Source: Parapristionchus giblindavisi (lineage: Eukaryota > Nematoda > Chromadorea > Rhabditida > Diplogasteridae). Taken from it: 64,000 nt of DNA. The stretch covers positions 1-64,000 of the forward strand of contig CALSFV010000237.1 of NCBI GenBank assembly GCA_943737045.1, read 5' to 3'. The translations under genes and the position numbers were made by a program. How positions within the stretch are numbered: the stretch's first letter is position 1; every line of letters begins with the position of its first letter. A model generated the notes under the pieces. The model saw nothing but the letters and a program-made list of their open reading frames with translations, ran no database searches and was not told the origin of the DNA. Of the stretch, positions 36,414 to 51,199 are shown one piece after another.

Positions 36414-39400
36414 ATGTCAAACTGTAATGCTGTGTTGATTCCACAACGCAATAAGTACAGAAGTAGCTTTCACTCTGATAAGACTAAAACAATACCTGAA
36501 ATGAAAAATTTTCTGCTAAACCCAGCGTGTCATATACCAAACGAAAGAGCAAAAAATTCTGAGTATTTTGCACGTTCCCAGGTTAAACAACGGCCACTTC
36601 AGCCGAATTAACAAAATTGAATTATGCTTTTTTGGCAATAAAGAATTCGTGTCAAGTTAATATATTATCGAATCTTATCGTAGCATATACCACGTGAAAG
36701 AGCAAAAAATTCTGAATAATCTACACTTCAGTTCATGTCAAACTGTAATGCTGTGTTGATTCCACAATGCAATAAGTACAAAAGTAGCTTTCACTCTGAT
36801 AAGACCAAAACAATACCTGAAATGAAAAATTTTCTGCTAAACCCAGCGTGTCATATACCAAACGAAAGAGCAAAAAATTCTGAGTATTTTGCACGTTCCC
36901 ATGTTGAACAACGGCCACTTCAGCCGAATTAACAAAATTGAATTATGCTTTTTTTGGCAATAAAGAATTCGTGTCAAGTTAATATATTATCGAATCTTAT
37001 CGTAGCATATACCACGTGAAAGAGCAAAAAATTCTGAATAATCTACACTTCAGTTCATGTCAAACTGTAATGCTGTGTTGATTCCACAATGCAATAAGTA
37101 CAAAAGTAGCTTTCACTCTGATAAGACCAAAACAATACCTGAAATGAAAAATTTTCTGCTAAACCCAGCGTGTCATATACCAAACGAAAGAGCAAAAAAT
37201 TCTGAGTATTTTGCACGTTCCCATGTTGAACAACGGCCACTTCAGCCGAATTAACAAAATTGAATTATGCTTTTTTTGGCAATAAAGAATTCGTGTCAAG
37301 TTAATATATTATCGAATCTTATCGTAGCATATACCACGTGAAAGAGCAAAAAATTCTGAATAATCTACACTTCAGTTCATGTCAAACTGTAATGCTGTGT
37401 TGATTCCACAATGCAATAAGTACAAAAGTAGCTTTCACTCTGATAAGACCAAAACAATACCTGAAATGAAAAATTTTCTGCTAAACCCAGCGTGTCATAT
37501 ACCAAACGAAAGAGCAAAAAATTCTGAGTATTTTGCACGTTCCCATGTTGAACAACGGCCACTTCAGCCGAATTAACAAAATTGAATTATGCTTTTTTGG
37601 CAATAAAGAATTCGTGTCGAGTTAATATATTATCGAATCTTATCGTAGCATATACCACGTGAAAGAGCAAAAAATTTTGAATAATCTACACTTAAGTTCA
37701 TGTCAAACTGTAATGCTGTGTTGATTCCACAATGCAATAAGTACAAAAGTAGCTTTCACTCTGATAAGACCAAAACAATACCTGAAATGAAACATTTTCT
37801 GCTAAACCCAGCGTGTCATATACCAAACGAAAGAGCAAAAAATTCTGAGTATTTTGCACGTTCCCATGTTGAACAACGGCCACTTCAGCCGAATTAACAA
37901 AATTGAATTATGCTTTTTTGGCAATAAAGAATTCGTGTCAAGTTAATATATTATCGAATCTTATCGTAGCATATACCACGTGAAAGAGCAAAAAATTCTG
38001 AATAATCTACACTTCAGTTCATGTCAAACTGTAATGCTGTGTTGATTCCACAATGCAATAAGTACAAAAGTAGCTTTCACTCTGATAAGACCAAAACAAT
38101 ACCTGAAATGAAAAATTTTCTGCTAAACCCAGCGTGTCATATACCAAACGAAAGAGCAAAAAATTCTGAGTATTTTGCACGTTCCCATGTTGAACAACGG
38201 CCACTTCAGCCGAATTAACAAAATTGAATTATGCTTTTTTGGCAATAAAGAATTCGTGTCAAGTTAATATATTATCGAATCTTATCGTAGCATATACCAC
38301 GTGAAAGAGCAAAAAATTCTGAATAATCTACACTTCAGTTCATGTCAAACTGTAATGCTGTGTTGATTCCACAATGCAATAAGTACAAAAGTAGCTTTCA
38401 CTCTGATAAGACCAAAACAATACCTGAAATGAAAAATTTTCTGCTAAACCCAGCGTGTCATATACCAAACGAAAGAGCAAAAAATTCTGAGTATTTTGCA
38501 CTTTCCCATGTTGAACAACGGCCACTTCAGCCGAATTAACAAAATTGAATTATGCTTTTTTGGCAATAAAGAATTCGTGTCAAGTTAATATATTATCGAA
38601 TCTTATCGTAGCATATACCACGTGAAAGAGCAAAAAATTTTGAATAATCTACACTTCAGTTCATGTCAAACTGTAATGCTGTGTTGATTCCACAACGCAA
38701 TAAGTACAGAAGTAGCTTTCACTCTGATAAGACTAAAACAATACCTGAAATGAAAAATTTTCTGCTAAACCCAGCGTGTCATATACCAAACGAAAGAGCA
38801 AAAAATTCTGAGTATTTTGCACGTTCCCAGGTTAAACAACGGCCACTTCAGCCGAATTAACAAAATTGAATTATGCTTTTTTGGCAATAAAGAATTCGTG
38901 TCAAGTTAATATATTATCGAATCTTATCGTAGCATATACCACGTGAAAGAGCAAAAAATTCTGAATAATCTACACTTAAGTTCATGTCAAACTGTAATGC
39001 TGTGTTGATTCCACAATGCAATAAGTACAAAAGTAGCTTTCACTCTGATAAGACCAAAACAATACCTGAAATGAAACATTTTCTGCTAAACCCAGCGTGT
39101 CATATACCAAACGAAAGAGCAAAAAATTCTGAGTATTTTGCACGTTCCCATGTTGAACAACGGCCACTTCAGCCGAATTAACAAAATTGAATTATGCTTT
39201 TTTGGCAATAAAGAATTCGTGTCAAGTTAATATATTATCGAATCTTATCGTAGCATATACCACGTGAAAGAGCAAAAAATTCTGAATAATCTACACTTCA
39301 GTTCATGTCAAACTGTAATGCTGTGTTGATTCCACAATGCAATAAGTACAAAAGTAGCTTTCACTCTGATAAGACCAAAACAATACCTGAAATGAAAAAT

Positions 39401-42400
39401 TTTCTGCTAAACCCAGCGTGTCATATACCAAACGAAAGAGCAAAAAATTCTGAGTATTTTGCACGTTCCCATGTTGAACAACGGCCACTTCAGCCGAATT
39501 AACAAAATTGAATTATGCTTTTTTGGCAATAAAGAATTCGTGTCAAGTTAATATATTATCGAATCTTATCGTAGCATATACCACGTGAAAGAGCAAAAAA
39601 TTCTGAATAATCTACACTTCAGTTCATGTCAAACTGTAATGCTGTGTTGATTCCACAATGCAATAAGTACAAAAGTAGCTTTCACTCTGATAAGACCAAA
39701 ACAATACCTGAAATGAAAAATTTTCTGCTAAACCCAGCGTGTCATATACCAAACGAAAGAGCAAAAAATTCTGAGTATTTTGCACGTTCCCATGTTGAAC
39801 AACGGCCACTTCAGCCGAATTAACAAAATTGAATTATGCTTTTTTGGCAATAAAGAATTCGTGTCAAGTTAATATATTATCGAATCTTAACGTAGCATAT
39901 ACCACGTGAAAGAGCAAAAAATTTTGAATAATCTACACTTCAGTTCATGTCAAACTGTAATGCTGTGTTGATTCCACAACGCAATAAGTACAGAAGTAGC
40001 TTTCACTCTGATAAGACTAAAACAATACCTGAAATGAAAAATTTTCTGCTAAACCCAGCGTGTCATATACCAAACGAAAGAGCAAAAAATTCTGAGTATT
40101 TTGCACGTTCCCAGGTTAAACAACGGCCACTTCAGCCGAATTAACAAAATTGAATTATGCTTTTTTGGCAATAAAGAATTCGTGTCAAGTTAATATATTA
40201 TCGAATCTTATCGTAGCATATACCACGTGAAAGAGCAAAAAATTCTGAATAATCTACACTTCAGTTCATGTCAAACTGTAATGCTGTGTTGATTCCACAA
40301 TGCAATAAGTACAAAAGTAGCTTTCACTCTGATAAGACCAAAACAATACCTGAAATGAAAAATTTTCTGCTAAACCCAGCGTGTCATATACCAAACGAAA
40401 GAGCAAAAAATTCTGAGTATTTTGCACGTTCCCATGTTGAACAACGGCCACTTCAGCCGAATTAACAAAATTGAATTATGCTTTTTTGGCAATAAAGAAT
40501 TCGTGTCAAGTTAATATATTATCGAATCTTAACGTAGCATATACCACGTGAAAGAGCAAAAAATTTTGAATAATCTACACTTCAGTTCATGTCAAACTGT
40601 AATGCTGTGTTGATTCCACAACGCAATAAGTACAGAAGTAGCTTTCACTCTGATAAGACTAAAACAATACCTGAAATGAAAAATTTTCTGCTAAACCCAG
40701 CGTGTCATATACCAAACGAAAGAGCAAAAAATTCTGAGTATTTTGCACGTTCCCAGGTTAAACAACGGCCACTTCAGCCGAATTAACAAAATTGAATTAT
40801 GCTTTTTTGGCAATAAAGAATTCGTGTCAAGTTAATATATTATCGAATCTTATCGTAGCATATACCACGTGAAAGAGCAAAAAATTCTGAATAATCTACA
40901 CTTCAGTTCATGTCAAACTGTAATGCTGTGTTGATTCCACAATGCAATAAGTACAAAAGTAGCTTTCACTCTGATAAGACCAAAACAATACCTGAAATGA
41001 AAAATTTTCTGCTAAACCCAGCGTGTCATATACCAAACGAAAGAGCAAAAAATTCTGAGTATTTTGCACGTTCCCATGTTGAACAACGGCCACTTCAGCC
41101 GAATTAACAAAATTGAATTATGCTTTTTTTGGCAATAAAGAATTCGTGTCAAGTTAATATATTATCGAATCTTATCGTAGCATATACCACGTGAAAGAGC
41201 AAAAAATTCTGAATAATCTACACTTCAGTTCATGTCAAACTGTAATGCTGTGTTGATTCCACAATGCAATAAGTACAAAAGTAGCTTTCACTCTGATAAG
41301 ACCAAAACAATACCTGAAATGAAAAAATTTCTGCTAAACCCAGCGTGTCATATACCAAACGAAAGAGCAAAAAATTCTGAGTATTTTGCACGTTCCCATG
41401 TTGAACAACGGCCACTTCAGCCGAATTAACAAAATTGAATTATGCTTTTTTTGGCAATAAAGAATTCGTGTCAAGTTAATATATTATCGAATCTTATCGT
41501 AGCATATACCACGTGAAAGAGCAAAAAATTCTGAATAATCTACACTTCAGTTCATGTCAAACTGTAATGCTGTGTTGATTCCACAATGCAATAAGTACAA
41601 AAGTAGCTTTCACTCTGATAAGACCAAAACAATACCTGAAATGAAAAATTTTCTGCTAAACCCAGCGTGTCATATACCAAACGAAAGAGCAAAAAATTCT
41701 GAGTATTTTGCACGTTCCCATGTTGAACAACGGCCACTTCAGCCGAATTAACAAAATTGAATTATGCTTTTTTTGGCAATAAAGAATTCGTGTCAAGTTA
41801 ATATATTATCGAATCTTATCGTAGCATATACCACGTGAAAGAGCAAAAAATTCTGAATAATCTACACTTCAGTTCATGTCAAACTGTAATGCTGTGTTGA
41901 TTCCACAATGCAATAAGTACAAAAGTAGCTTTCACTCTGATAAGACCAAAACAATACCTGAAATGAAAAATTTTCTGCTAAACCCAGCGTGTCATATACC
42001 AAACGAAAGAGCAAAAAATTCTGAGTATTTTGCACGTTCCCATGTTGAACAACGGCCACTTCAGCCGAATTAACAAAATTGAATTATGCTTTTTTGGCAA
42101 TAAAGAATTCGTGTCGAGTTAATATATTATCGAATCTTATCGTAGCATATACCACGTGAAAGAGCAAAAAATTTTGAATAATGTACACTTAAGTTCATGT
42201 CAAACTGTAATGCTGTGTTGATTCCACAATGCAATAAGTACAAAAGTAGCTTTCACTCTGATAAGACCAAAACAATACCTGAAATGAAACATTTTCTGCT
42301 AAACCCAGCGTGTCATATACCAAACGAAAGAGCAAAAAATTCTGAGTATTTTGCACGTTCCCATGTTGAACAACGGCCACTTCAGCCGAAATAACAAAAT

Positions 42401-44768
42401 TGAATTATGCTTTTTTGGCAATAAAGAATTCGTGTCAAGTTAATATATTATCGAATCTTATCGTAGCATATACCACGTGAAAGAGCAAAAAATTCTGAAT
42501 AATCTACACTTCAGTTCATGTCAAACTGTAATGCTGTGTTGATTCCACAATGCAATAAGTACAAAAGTAGCTTTCACTCTGATAAGACCAAAACAATACC
42601 TGAAATGAAAAATTTTCTGCTAAACCCAGCGTGTCATATACCAAACGAAAGAGCAAAAAATTCTGAGTATTTTGCACGTTCCCATGTTGAACAACGGCCA
42701 CTTCAGCCGAATTAACAAAATTGAATTATGCTTTTTTGGCAATAAAGAATTCGTGTCAAGTTAATATATTATCGAATCTTATCGTAGCATATACCACGTG
42801 AAAGAGCAAAAAATTCTGAATAATCTACACTTCAGTTCATGTCAAACTGTAATGCTGTGTTGATTCCACAATGCAATAAGTACAAAAGTAGCTTTCACTC
42901 TGATAAGACCAAAACAATACCTGAAATGAAAAATTTTCTGCTAAACCCAGCGTGTCATATACCAAACGAAAGAGCAAAAAATTCTGAGTATTTTGCACGT
43001 TCCCATGTTGAACAACGGCCACTTCAGCCGAATTAACAAAATTGAATTATGCTTTTTTTGGCAATAAAGAATTCGTGTCAAGTTAATATATTATCGAATC
43101 TTATCGTAGCATATACCACGTGAAAGAGCAAAAAATTCTGAATAATCTACACTTCAGTTCATGTCAAACTGTAATGCTGTGTTGATTCCACAATGCAATA
43201 AGTACAAAAGTAGCTTTCACTCTGATAAGACCAAAACAATACCTGAAATGAAAAATTTTCTGCTAAACCCAGCGTGTCATATACCAAACGAAAGAGCAAA
43301 AAATTCTGAGTATTTTGCACGTTCCCATGTTGAACAACGGCCACTTCAGCCGAATTAACAAAATTGAATTATGCTTTTTTGGCAATAAAGAATTCGTGTC
43401 GAGTTAATATATTATCGAATCTTATCGTAGCATATACCACGTGAAAGAGCAAAAAAATTTGAATAATCTACACTTCAGTTCATGTCAAACTGTAATGCTG
43501 TGTTGATTCCACAACGCAATAAGTACAAAAAGTAGCTTTCACTCTGATAAGACTAAAACAATACCTGAAATGAAAAATTTTCTGCTAAACCCAGCGTGTC
43601 ATATACCAAACGAAAGAGCAAAAAATTCTGAGTATTTTGCACGTTCCCATGTTGAACAATGGCCACTTCAGCCGAATTAACAAAATTGAATTATGCTTTT
43701 TTGGCAATAAAGAATTCGTGTCAAGTTAATATATTATCGAATCTTATCGTAGCATATACCACGTGAAAGAGCAAAAAATTCTGAATAATCTACACTTCAG
43801 TTCATGTCAAACTGTAATGCTGTGTTGATTCCACAATGCAATAAGTACAAAAGTAGCTTTCACTCTGATAAGACCAAAACAATACCTGAAATGAAAAATT
43901 TTCTGCTAAACCCAGCGTGTCATATACCAAACGAAAGAGCAAAAAATTCTGAGTATTTTGCACGTTCCCAGGTTAAACAACGGCCACTTCAGCCGAATTA
44001 ACAAAATTGAATTATGCTTTTTTGGCAATAAAGAATTCGTGTCAAGTTAATATATTATCGAATCTTATCGTAGCATATACCACGTGAAAGAGCAAAAAAT
44101 TCTGAATAATCTACACTTCAGTTCATGTCAAACTGTAATGCTGTGTTGATTCCACAATGCAATAAGTACAAAAGTAGCTTTCACTCTGATAAGACCAAAA
44201 CAATACCTGAAATGAAAAATTTTCTGCTAAACCCAGCGTGTCATATACCAAACGAAAGAGCAAAAAATTCTGAGTATTTTGCACGTTCCCATGTTGAACA
44301 ACGGCCACTTCAGCCGAATTAACAAAATTGAATTATGCTTTTTTTGGCAATAAAGAATTCGTGTCAAGTTAATATATTATCGAATCTTATCGTAGCATAT
44401 ACCACGTGAAAGAGCAAAAAATTCTGAATAATCTACACTTCAGTTCATGTCAAACTGTAATGCTGTGTTGATTCCACAATGCAATAAGTACAAAAGTAGC
44501 TTTCACTCTGATAAGACCAAAACAATACCTGAAATGAAAAATTTTCTGCTAAACCCAGCGTGTCATATACCAAACGAAAGAGCAAAAAATTCTGAGTATT
44601 TTGCACGTTCCCATGTTGAACAACGGCCACTTCAGCCGAATTAACAAAATTGAATTATGCTTTTTTTGGCAATAAAGAATTCGTGTCGAGTTAATATATT
44701 ATCGAATCTTATCGTAGCATATACCACGTGAAAGAGCAAAAAATTTTGAATAATCTACACTTCAGTTC
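36414..44768 (+). repeat. Mosaic type B region with mixed subtypes
   Basis: Plain B monomers are interleaved with a CAACGC/TACAGAAG/CCAGGTTAAAC subtype (starts near 36,414, 38,663, 39,947 and 40,589) and with GAAACATTTT monomers (near 37,700, 38,984 and 42,197). At least five consecutive monomers from 37,057 recur from 41,554 at a constant offset of 4,497 bp, including the linked GTGTCGAGTT and GAAACATTTT variants. The region is a patchwork of overlapping duplications without one dominant unit. Confidence 0.8.
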
Positions 44769-45410
44769 ATGTCAAACTGTAATGCTGTGTTGATTCCACA
44801 ACGCAATAAGTACAAAAGTAGCTTTCACTCTGATAAGACTAAAACAATACCTGAAATGAAAAATTTTCTGCTAAACCCAGCGTGTCATATACCAAACGAA
44901 AGAGCAAAAAATTCTGAGTATTTTGCACGTTCCCATGTTGAAAAACGGCCACTTCAGCCGAATTAACAAAATTGAATTATGCTTTTTTGGCAATAAAGAA
45001 TTCGTGTCAAGTTAATATATTATCGAATCTTATCGTAGCATATACCACGTGAAAGAGCAAAAAATTCTGAATAATCTACACTTCAGTTCATGTCAAACTG
45101 TAATGATGTGTTGATTCCACAACGCAATAAGTACAAAAGTAGCTTTCACTCTGATAAGACTAAAACAATACCTGAAATGAAAAATTTTCTGCTAAACCCA
45201 GCGTGTCATATACCAAACGAAAGAGCAAAAAATTCTGAGTATTTTGCACGTTCCCAGGTTAAACAACGGCCACTTCAGCCGAATTAACAAAATTGAATAA
45301 TGCTTTTTTGGCAATAAAGAATTCGTGTCAAGTTAATATATTATCGAATCTTATCGTAGCATATACCACGTGAAAGAGCAAAAAATTTTGAATAATCTAC
45401 ACTTCAGTTC
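44769..45410 (+). repeat. Private-variant two-monomer block, copy 1 (pair 10,289 bp apart)
   Basis: Three rare substitutions lie in two adjacent monomers: TTGAAAAACGG at 44,943, AATGATGTG at 45,106 and GAATAATGC at 45,299. All three recur at 55,232, 55,395 and 55,588, each exactly 10,289 bp on, and I saw them nowhere else. Flanking monomers on each side differ in subtype, so the shared block is short compared with its separation. Confidence 0.85.
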
Positions 45411-48400
45411 ATGTCAAACTGTAATGCTGTGTTGATTCCACAACGCAATAAGTACAAAAGTAGCTTTCACTCTGATAAGACTAAAACAATACCTGAAATG
45501 AAAAATTTTCTGCTAAACCCAGCGTGTCATATACCAAACGAAAGAGCAAAAAATTCTGAGTATTTTGCACGTTCCCATGTTGAACAACGGCCACTTCAGC
45601 CGAATTAACAAAATTGAATTATGCTTTTTTTGGCAATAAAGAATTCGTGTCAAGTTAATATATTATCGAATCTTATCGTAGCATATACCACGTGAAAGAG
45701 CAAAAAATTTTGAATAATCTACACTTCAGTTCATGTCAAACTGTAATGCTGTGTTGATTCCACAACGCAATAAGTACAAAAGTAGCTTTCACTCTGATAA
45801 GACTAAAACAATACCTGAAATGAAAAATTTTCTGCTAAACCCAGCGTGTCATATACCAAACGAAAGAGCAAAAAATTCTGAGTATTTTGCACGTTCCCAA
45901 GTTAAACAACGGCCACTTCAGCCGAATTAACAAAATTGAATTATGCTTTTTTGGCAATAAAGAATTCGTGTCAAGTTAATATATTATCGAATCTTATCGT
46001 AGCATATACCACGTGAAAGAGCAAAAAATTCTGAATAATCTACACTTCAGTTCATGTCAAACTGTAATGCTGTGTTGATTCCACAATGCAATAAGTACAA
46101 AAGTAGCTTTCACTCTGATAAGACCAAAACAATACCTGAAATGAAAAATTTTCTGCTAAACCCAGCGTGTCATATACCAAACGAAAGAGCAAAAAATTCT
46201 GAGTATTTTGCACGTTCCCATGTTGAACAACGGCCACTTCAGCCGAATTAACAAAATTGAATTATGCTTTTTTTGGCAATAAAGAATTCGTGTCAAGTTA
46301 ATATATTATCGAATCTTATCGTAGCATATACCACGTGAAAGAGCAAAAAATTCTGAATAATCTACACTTCAGTTCATGTCAAACTGTAATGCTGTGTTGA
46401 TTCCACAATGCAATAAGTACAAAAGTAGCTTTCACTCTGATAAGACCAAAACAATACCTGAAATGAAAAATTTTCTGCTAAACCCAGCGTGTCATATACC
46501 AAACGAAAGAGCAAAAAATTCTGAGTATTTTGCACGTTCCCATGTTGAACAACGGCCACTTCAGCCGAATTAACAAAATTGAATTATGCTTTTTTGGCAA
46601 TAAAGAATTCGTGTCGAGTTAATATATTATCGAATCTTATCGTAGCATATACCACGTGAAAGAGCAAAAAATTTTGAATAATCTACACTTCAGTTCATGT
46701 CAAACTGTAATGCTGTGTTGATTCCACAACGCAATAAGTACAAAAGTAGCTTTCACTCTGATAAGACTAAAACAATACCTGAAATGAAAAATTTTCTGCT
46801 AAACCCAGCGTGTCATATACCAAACGAAAGAGCAAAAAATTCTGAGTATTTTGCACGTTCCCATGTTGAACAACGGCCACTTCAGCCGAATTAACAAAAT
46901 TGAATTATGCTTTTTTTGGCAATAAAGAATTCGTGTCAAGTTAATATATTATCGAATCTTATCGTAGCATATACCACGTGAAAGAGCAAAAAATTTTGAA
47001 TAATCTACACTTCAGTTCATGTCAAACTGTAATGCTGTGTTGATTCCACAACGCAATAAGTACAAAAGTAGCTTTCACTCTGATAAGACTAAAACAATAC
47101 CTGAAATGAAAAATTTTCTGCTAAACCCAGCGTGTCATATACCAAACGAAAGAGCAAAAAATTCTGAGTATTTTGCACGTTCCCAGGTTAAACAACGGCC
47201 ACTTCAGCCGAATTAACAAAATTGAATTATGCTTTTTTGGCAATAAAGAATTCGTGTCAAGTTAATATATTATCGAATCTTATCGTAGCATATACCACGT
47301 GAAAGAGCAAAAAATTCTGAATAATCTACACTTCAGTTCATGTCAAACTGTAATGCTGTGTTGATTCCACAATGCAATAAGTACAAAAGTAGCTTTCACT
47401 CTGATAAGACCAAAACAATACCTGAAATGAAAAATTTTCTGCTAAACCCAGCGTGTCATATACCAAACGAAAGAGCAAAAAATTCTGAGTATTTTGCACG
47501 TTCCCATGTTGAACAACGGCCACTTCAGCCGAATTAACAAAATTGAATTATGCTTTTTTTGGCAATAAAGAATTCGTGTCAAGTTAATATATTATCGAAT
47601 CTTATCGTAGCATATACCACGTGAAAGAGCAAAAAATTCTGAATAATCTACACTTCAGTTCATGTCAAACTGTAATGCTGTGTTGATTCCACAATGCAAT
47701 AAGTACAAAAGTAGCTTTCACTCTGATAAGACCAAAACAATACCTGAAATGAAAAATTTTCTGCTAAACCCAGCGTGTCATATACCAAACGAAAGAGCAA
47801 AAAATTCTGAGTATTTTGCACGTTCCCATGTTGAACAACGGCCACTTCAGCCGAATTAACAAAATTGAATTATGCTTTTTTGGCAATAAAGAATTCGTGT
47901 CGAGTTAATATATTATCGAATCTTATCGTAGCATATACCACGTGAAAGAGCAAAAAATTTTGAATAATCTACACTTCAGTTCATGTCAAACTGTAATGCT
48001 GTGTTGATTCCACAACGCAATAAGTACAAAAGTAGCTTTCACTCTGATAAGACTAAAACAATACCTGAAATGAAAAATTTTCTGCTAAACCCAGCGTGTC
48101 ATATACCAAACGAAAGAGCAAAAAATTCTGAGTATTTTGCACGTTCCCATGTTGAACAACGGCCACTTCAGCCGAATTAACAAAATTGAATTATGCTTTT
48201 TTTGGCAATAAAGAATTCGTGTCAAGTTAATATATTATCGAATCTTATCGTAGCATATACCACGTGAAAGAGCAAAAAATTTTGAATAATCTACACTTCA
48301 GTTCATGTCAAACTGTAATGCTGTGTTGATTCCACAACGCAATAAGTACAAAAGTAGCTTTCACTCTGATAAGACTAAAACAATACCTGAAATGAAAAAT

Positions 48401-49269
48401 TTTCTGCTAAACCCAGCGTGTCATATACCAAACGAAAGAGCAAAAAATTCTGAGTATTTTGCACGTTCCCAGGTTAAACAACGGCCACTTCAGCCGAATT
48501 AACAAAATTGAATTATGCTTTTTTGGCAATAAAGAATTCGTGTCAAGTTAATATATTATCGAATCTTATCGTAGCATATACCACGTGAAAGAGCAAAAAA
48601 TTCTGAATAATCTACACTTCAGTTCATGTCAAACTGTAATGCTGTGTTGATTCCACAATGCAATAAGTACAAAAGTAGCTTTCACTCTGATAAGACCAAA
48701 ACAATACCTGAAATGAAAAATTTTCTGCTAAACCCAGCGTGTCATATACCAAACGAAAGAGCAAAAAATTCTGAGTATTTTGCACGTTCCCATGTTGAAC
48801 AACGGCCACTTCAGCCGAATTAACAAAATTGAATTATGCTTTTTTTGGCAATAAAGATTTCGTGTCAAGTTAATATATTATCGAATCTTATCGTAGCATA
48901 TACCACGTGAAAGAGCAAAAAATTCTGAATAATCTACACTTCAGTTCATGTCAAACTGTAATGCTGTGTTGATTCCACAATGCAATAAGTACAAAAGTAG
49001 CTTTCACTCTGATAAGACCAAAACAATACCTGAAATGAAAAATTTTCTGCTAAACCCAGCGTGTCATATACCAAACGAAAGAGCAAAAAATTCTGAGTAT
49101 TTTGCACGTTCCCATGTTGAACAACGGCCACTTCAGCCGAATTAACAAAATTGAATTATGCTTTTTTTGGCAATAAAGAATTCGTGTCAAGTTAATATAT
49201 TATCGAATCTTATCGTAGCATATACCACGTGAAAGAGCAAAAAATTCTGAATAATCTACACTTCAGTTC
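45411..49269 (+). repeat. 1,286-bp tetrameric higher-order repeat, three copies
   Basis: The unit is, in order: a CAACGC monomer with CCCATGTTGAAC; a CAACGC monomer with CCCAGGTTAAAC (CCCAAGTTAAAC in the first copy); and two CAATGC monomers. Copies start at about 45,411, 46,697 and 47,983, each 1,286 bp apart (two 321-bp and two 322-bp monomers). Copies are nearly identical by eye. GTGTCGAGTT precedes the first monomer of units two and three. Confidence 0.9.
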
Positions 49270-50557
49270 ATGTCAAACTGTAATGCTGTGTTGATTCCAC
49301 AATGCAATAAGTACAAAAGTAGCTTTCACTCTGATAAGACCAAAACAATACCTGAAATGAAAAATTTTCTGCTAAACCCAGCGTGTCATATACCAAACGA
49401 AAGAGCAAAAAATTCTGAGTATTTTGCACGTTCCCATGTTGAACAACGGCCACTTCAGCCGAATTAACAAAATTGAATTATGCTTTTTTTGGCAATAAAG
49501 ATTTCGTGTCAAGTTAATATATTATCGAATCTTATCGTAGCATATACCACGTGAAAGAGCAAAAAATTCTGAATAATCTACACTTCAGTTCATGTCAAAC
49601 TGTAATGCTGTGTTGATTCCACAATGCAATAAGTACAAAAGTAGCTTTCACTCTGATAAGACCAAAACAATACCTGAAATGAAAAATTTTCTGCTAAACC
49701 CAGCGTGTCATATACCAAACGAAAGAGCAAAAAATTCTGAGTATTTTGCACGTTCCCATGTTGAACAACGGCCACTTCAGCCGAATTAACAAAATTGAAT
49801 TATGCTTTTTTTGGCAATAAAGAATTCGTGTCAAGTTAATATATTATCGAATCTTATCGTAGCATATACCACGTGAAAGAGCAAAAAATTCTGAATAATC
49901 TACACTTCAGTTCATGTCAAACTGTAATGCTGTGTTGATTCCACAATGCAATAAGTACAAAAGTAGCTTTCACTCTGATAAGACCAAAACAATACCTGAA
50001 ATGAAAAATTTTCTGCTAAACCCAGCGTGTCATATACCAAACGAAAGAGCAAAAAATTCTGAGTATTTTGCACGTTCCCATGTTGAACAACGGCCACTTC
50101 AGCCGAATTAACAAAATTGAATTATGCTTTTTTTGGCAATAAAGATTTCGTGTCAAGTTAATATATTATCGAATCTTATCGTAGCATATACCACGTGAAA
50201 GAGCAAAAAATTCTGAATAATCTACACTTCAGTTCATGTCAAACTGTAATGCTGTGTTGATTCCACAATGCAATAAGTACAAAAGTAGCTTTCACTCTGA
50301 TAAGACCAAAACAATACCTGAAATGAAAAATTTTCTGCTAAACCCAGCGTGTCATATACCAAACGAAAGAGCAAAAAATTCTGAGTATTTTGCACGTTCC
50401 CATGTTGAACAACGGCCACTTCAGCCGAATTAACAAAATTGAATTATGCTTTTTTTGGCAATAAAGAATTCGTGTCAAGTTAATATATTATCGAATCTTA
50501 TCGTAGCATATACCACGTGAAAGAGCAAAAAATTCTGAATAATCTACACTTCAGTTC
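48858..50557 (+). repeat. 644-bp dimer with loss of the EcoRI site in alternate monomers
   Basis: GAATTC has become GATTTC at 48,858, 49,502 and 50,146, exactly 644 bp (two 322-bp monomers) apart, with intact GAATTC between. The alternation shows that a dimer was amplified. The same variant returns at 52,075 and 52,719. Confidence 0.88.
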
Positions 50558-51199
50558 ATGTCAAACTGTAATGCTGTGTTGATTCCACAATGCAATAAGT
50601 ACAAAAGTAGCTTTCACTCTGATAAGACCAAAACAATACCTGAAATGAAAAATTTTCTGCTAAACCCAGCGTGTCATATACCAAACGAAAGAGCAAAAAA
50701 TTCTGAGTATTTTGCACGTTCCCATGTTGAACAACGGCCACTTCAGCCGAATTAACAAAATTGAATTATGCTTTTTTGGCAATAAAGAATTCGTGTCGAG
50801 TTAATATATTATCGAATCTTATCGTAGCATATACCACGTGAAAGAGCAAAAAAATTTGAATAATCTACACTTCAGTTCATGTCAAACTGTAATGCTGTGT
50901 TGATTCCACAACGCAATAAGTACAAAAGTAGCTTTCACTCTGATAAGACTAAAACAATACCTGAAATGAAAAATTTTCTGCTAAACCCAGCGTGTCATAT
51001 ACCAAACGAAAGAGCAAAAAATTCTGAGTATTTTGCACGTTCCCAGGTTAAACAACGGCCACTTCAGCCGAATTAACAAAATTGAATTATGCTTTTTTGG
51101 CAATAAAGAATTCGTGTCAAGTTAATATATTATCGAATCTTATCGTAGCATATACCACGTGAAAGAGCAAAAAAATTTGAATAATCTACACTTCAGTTC

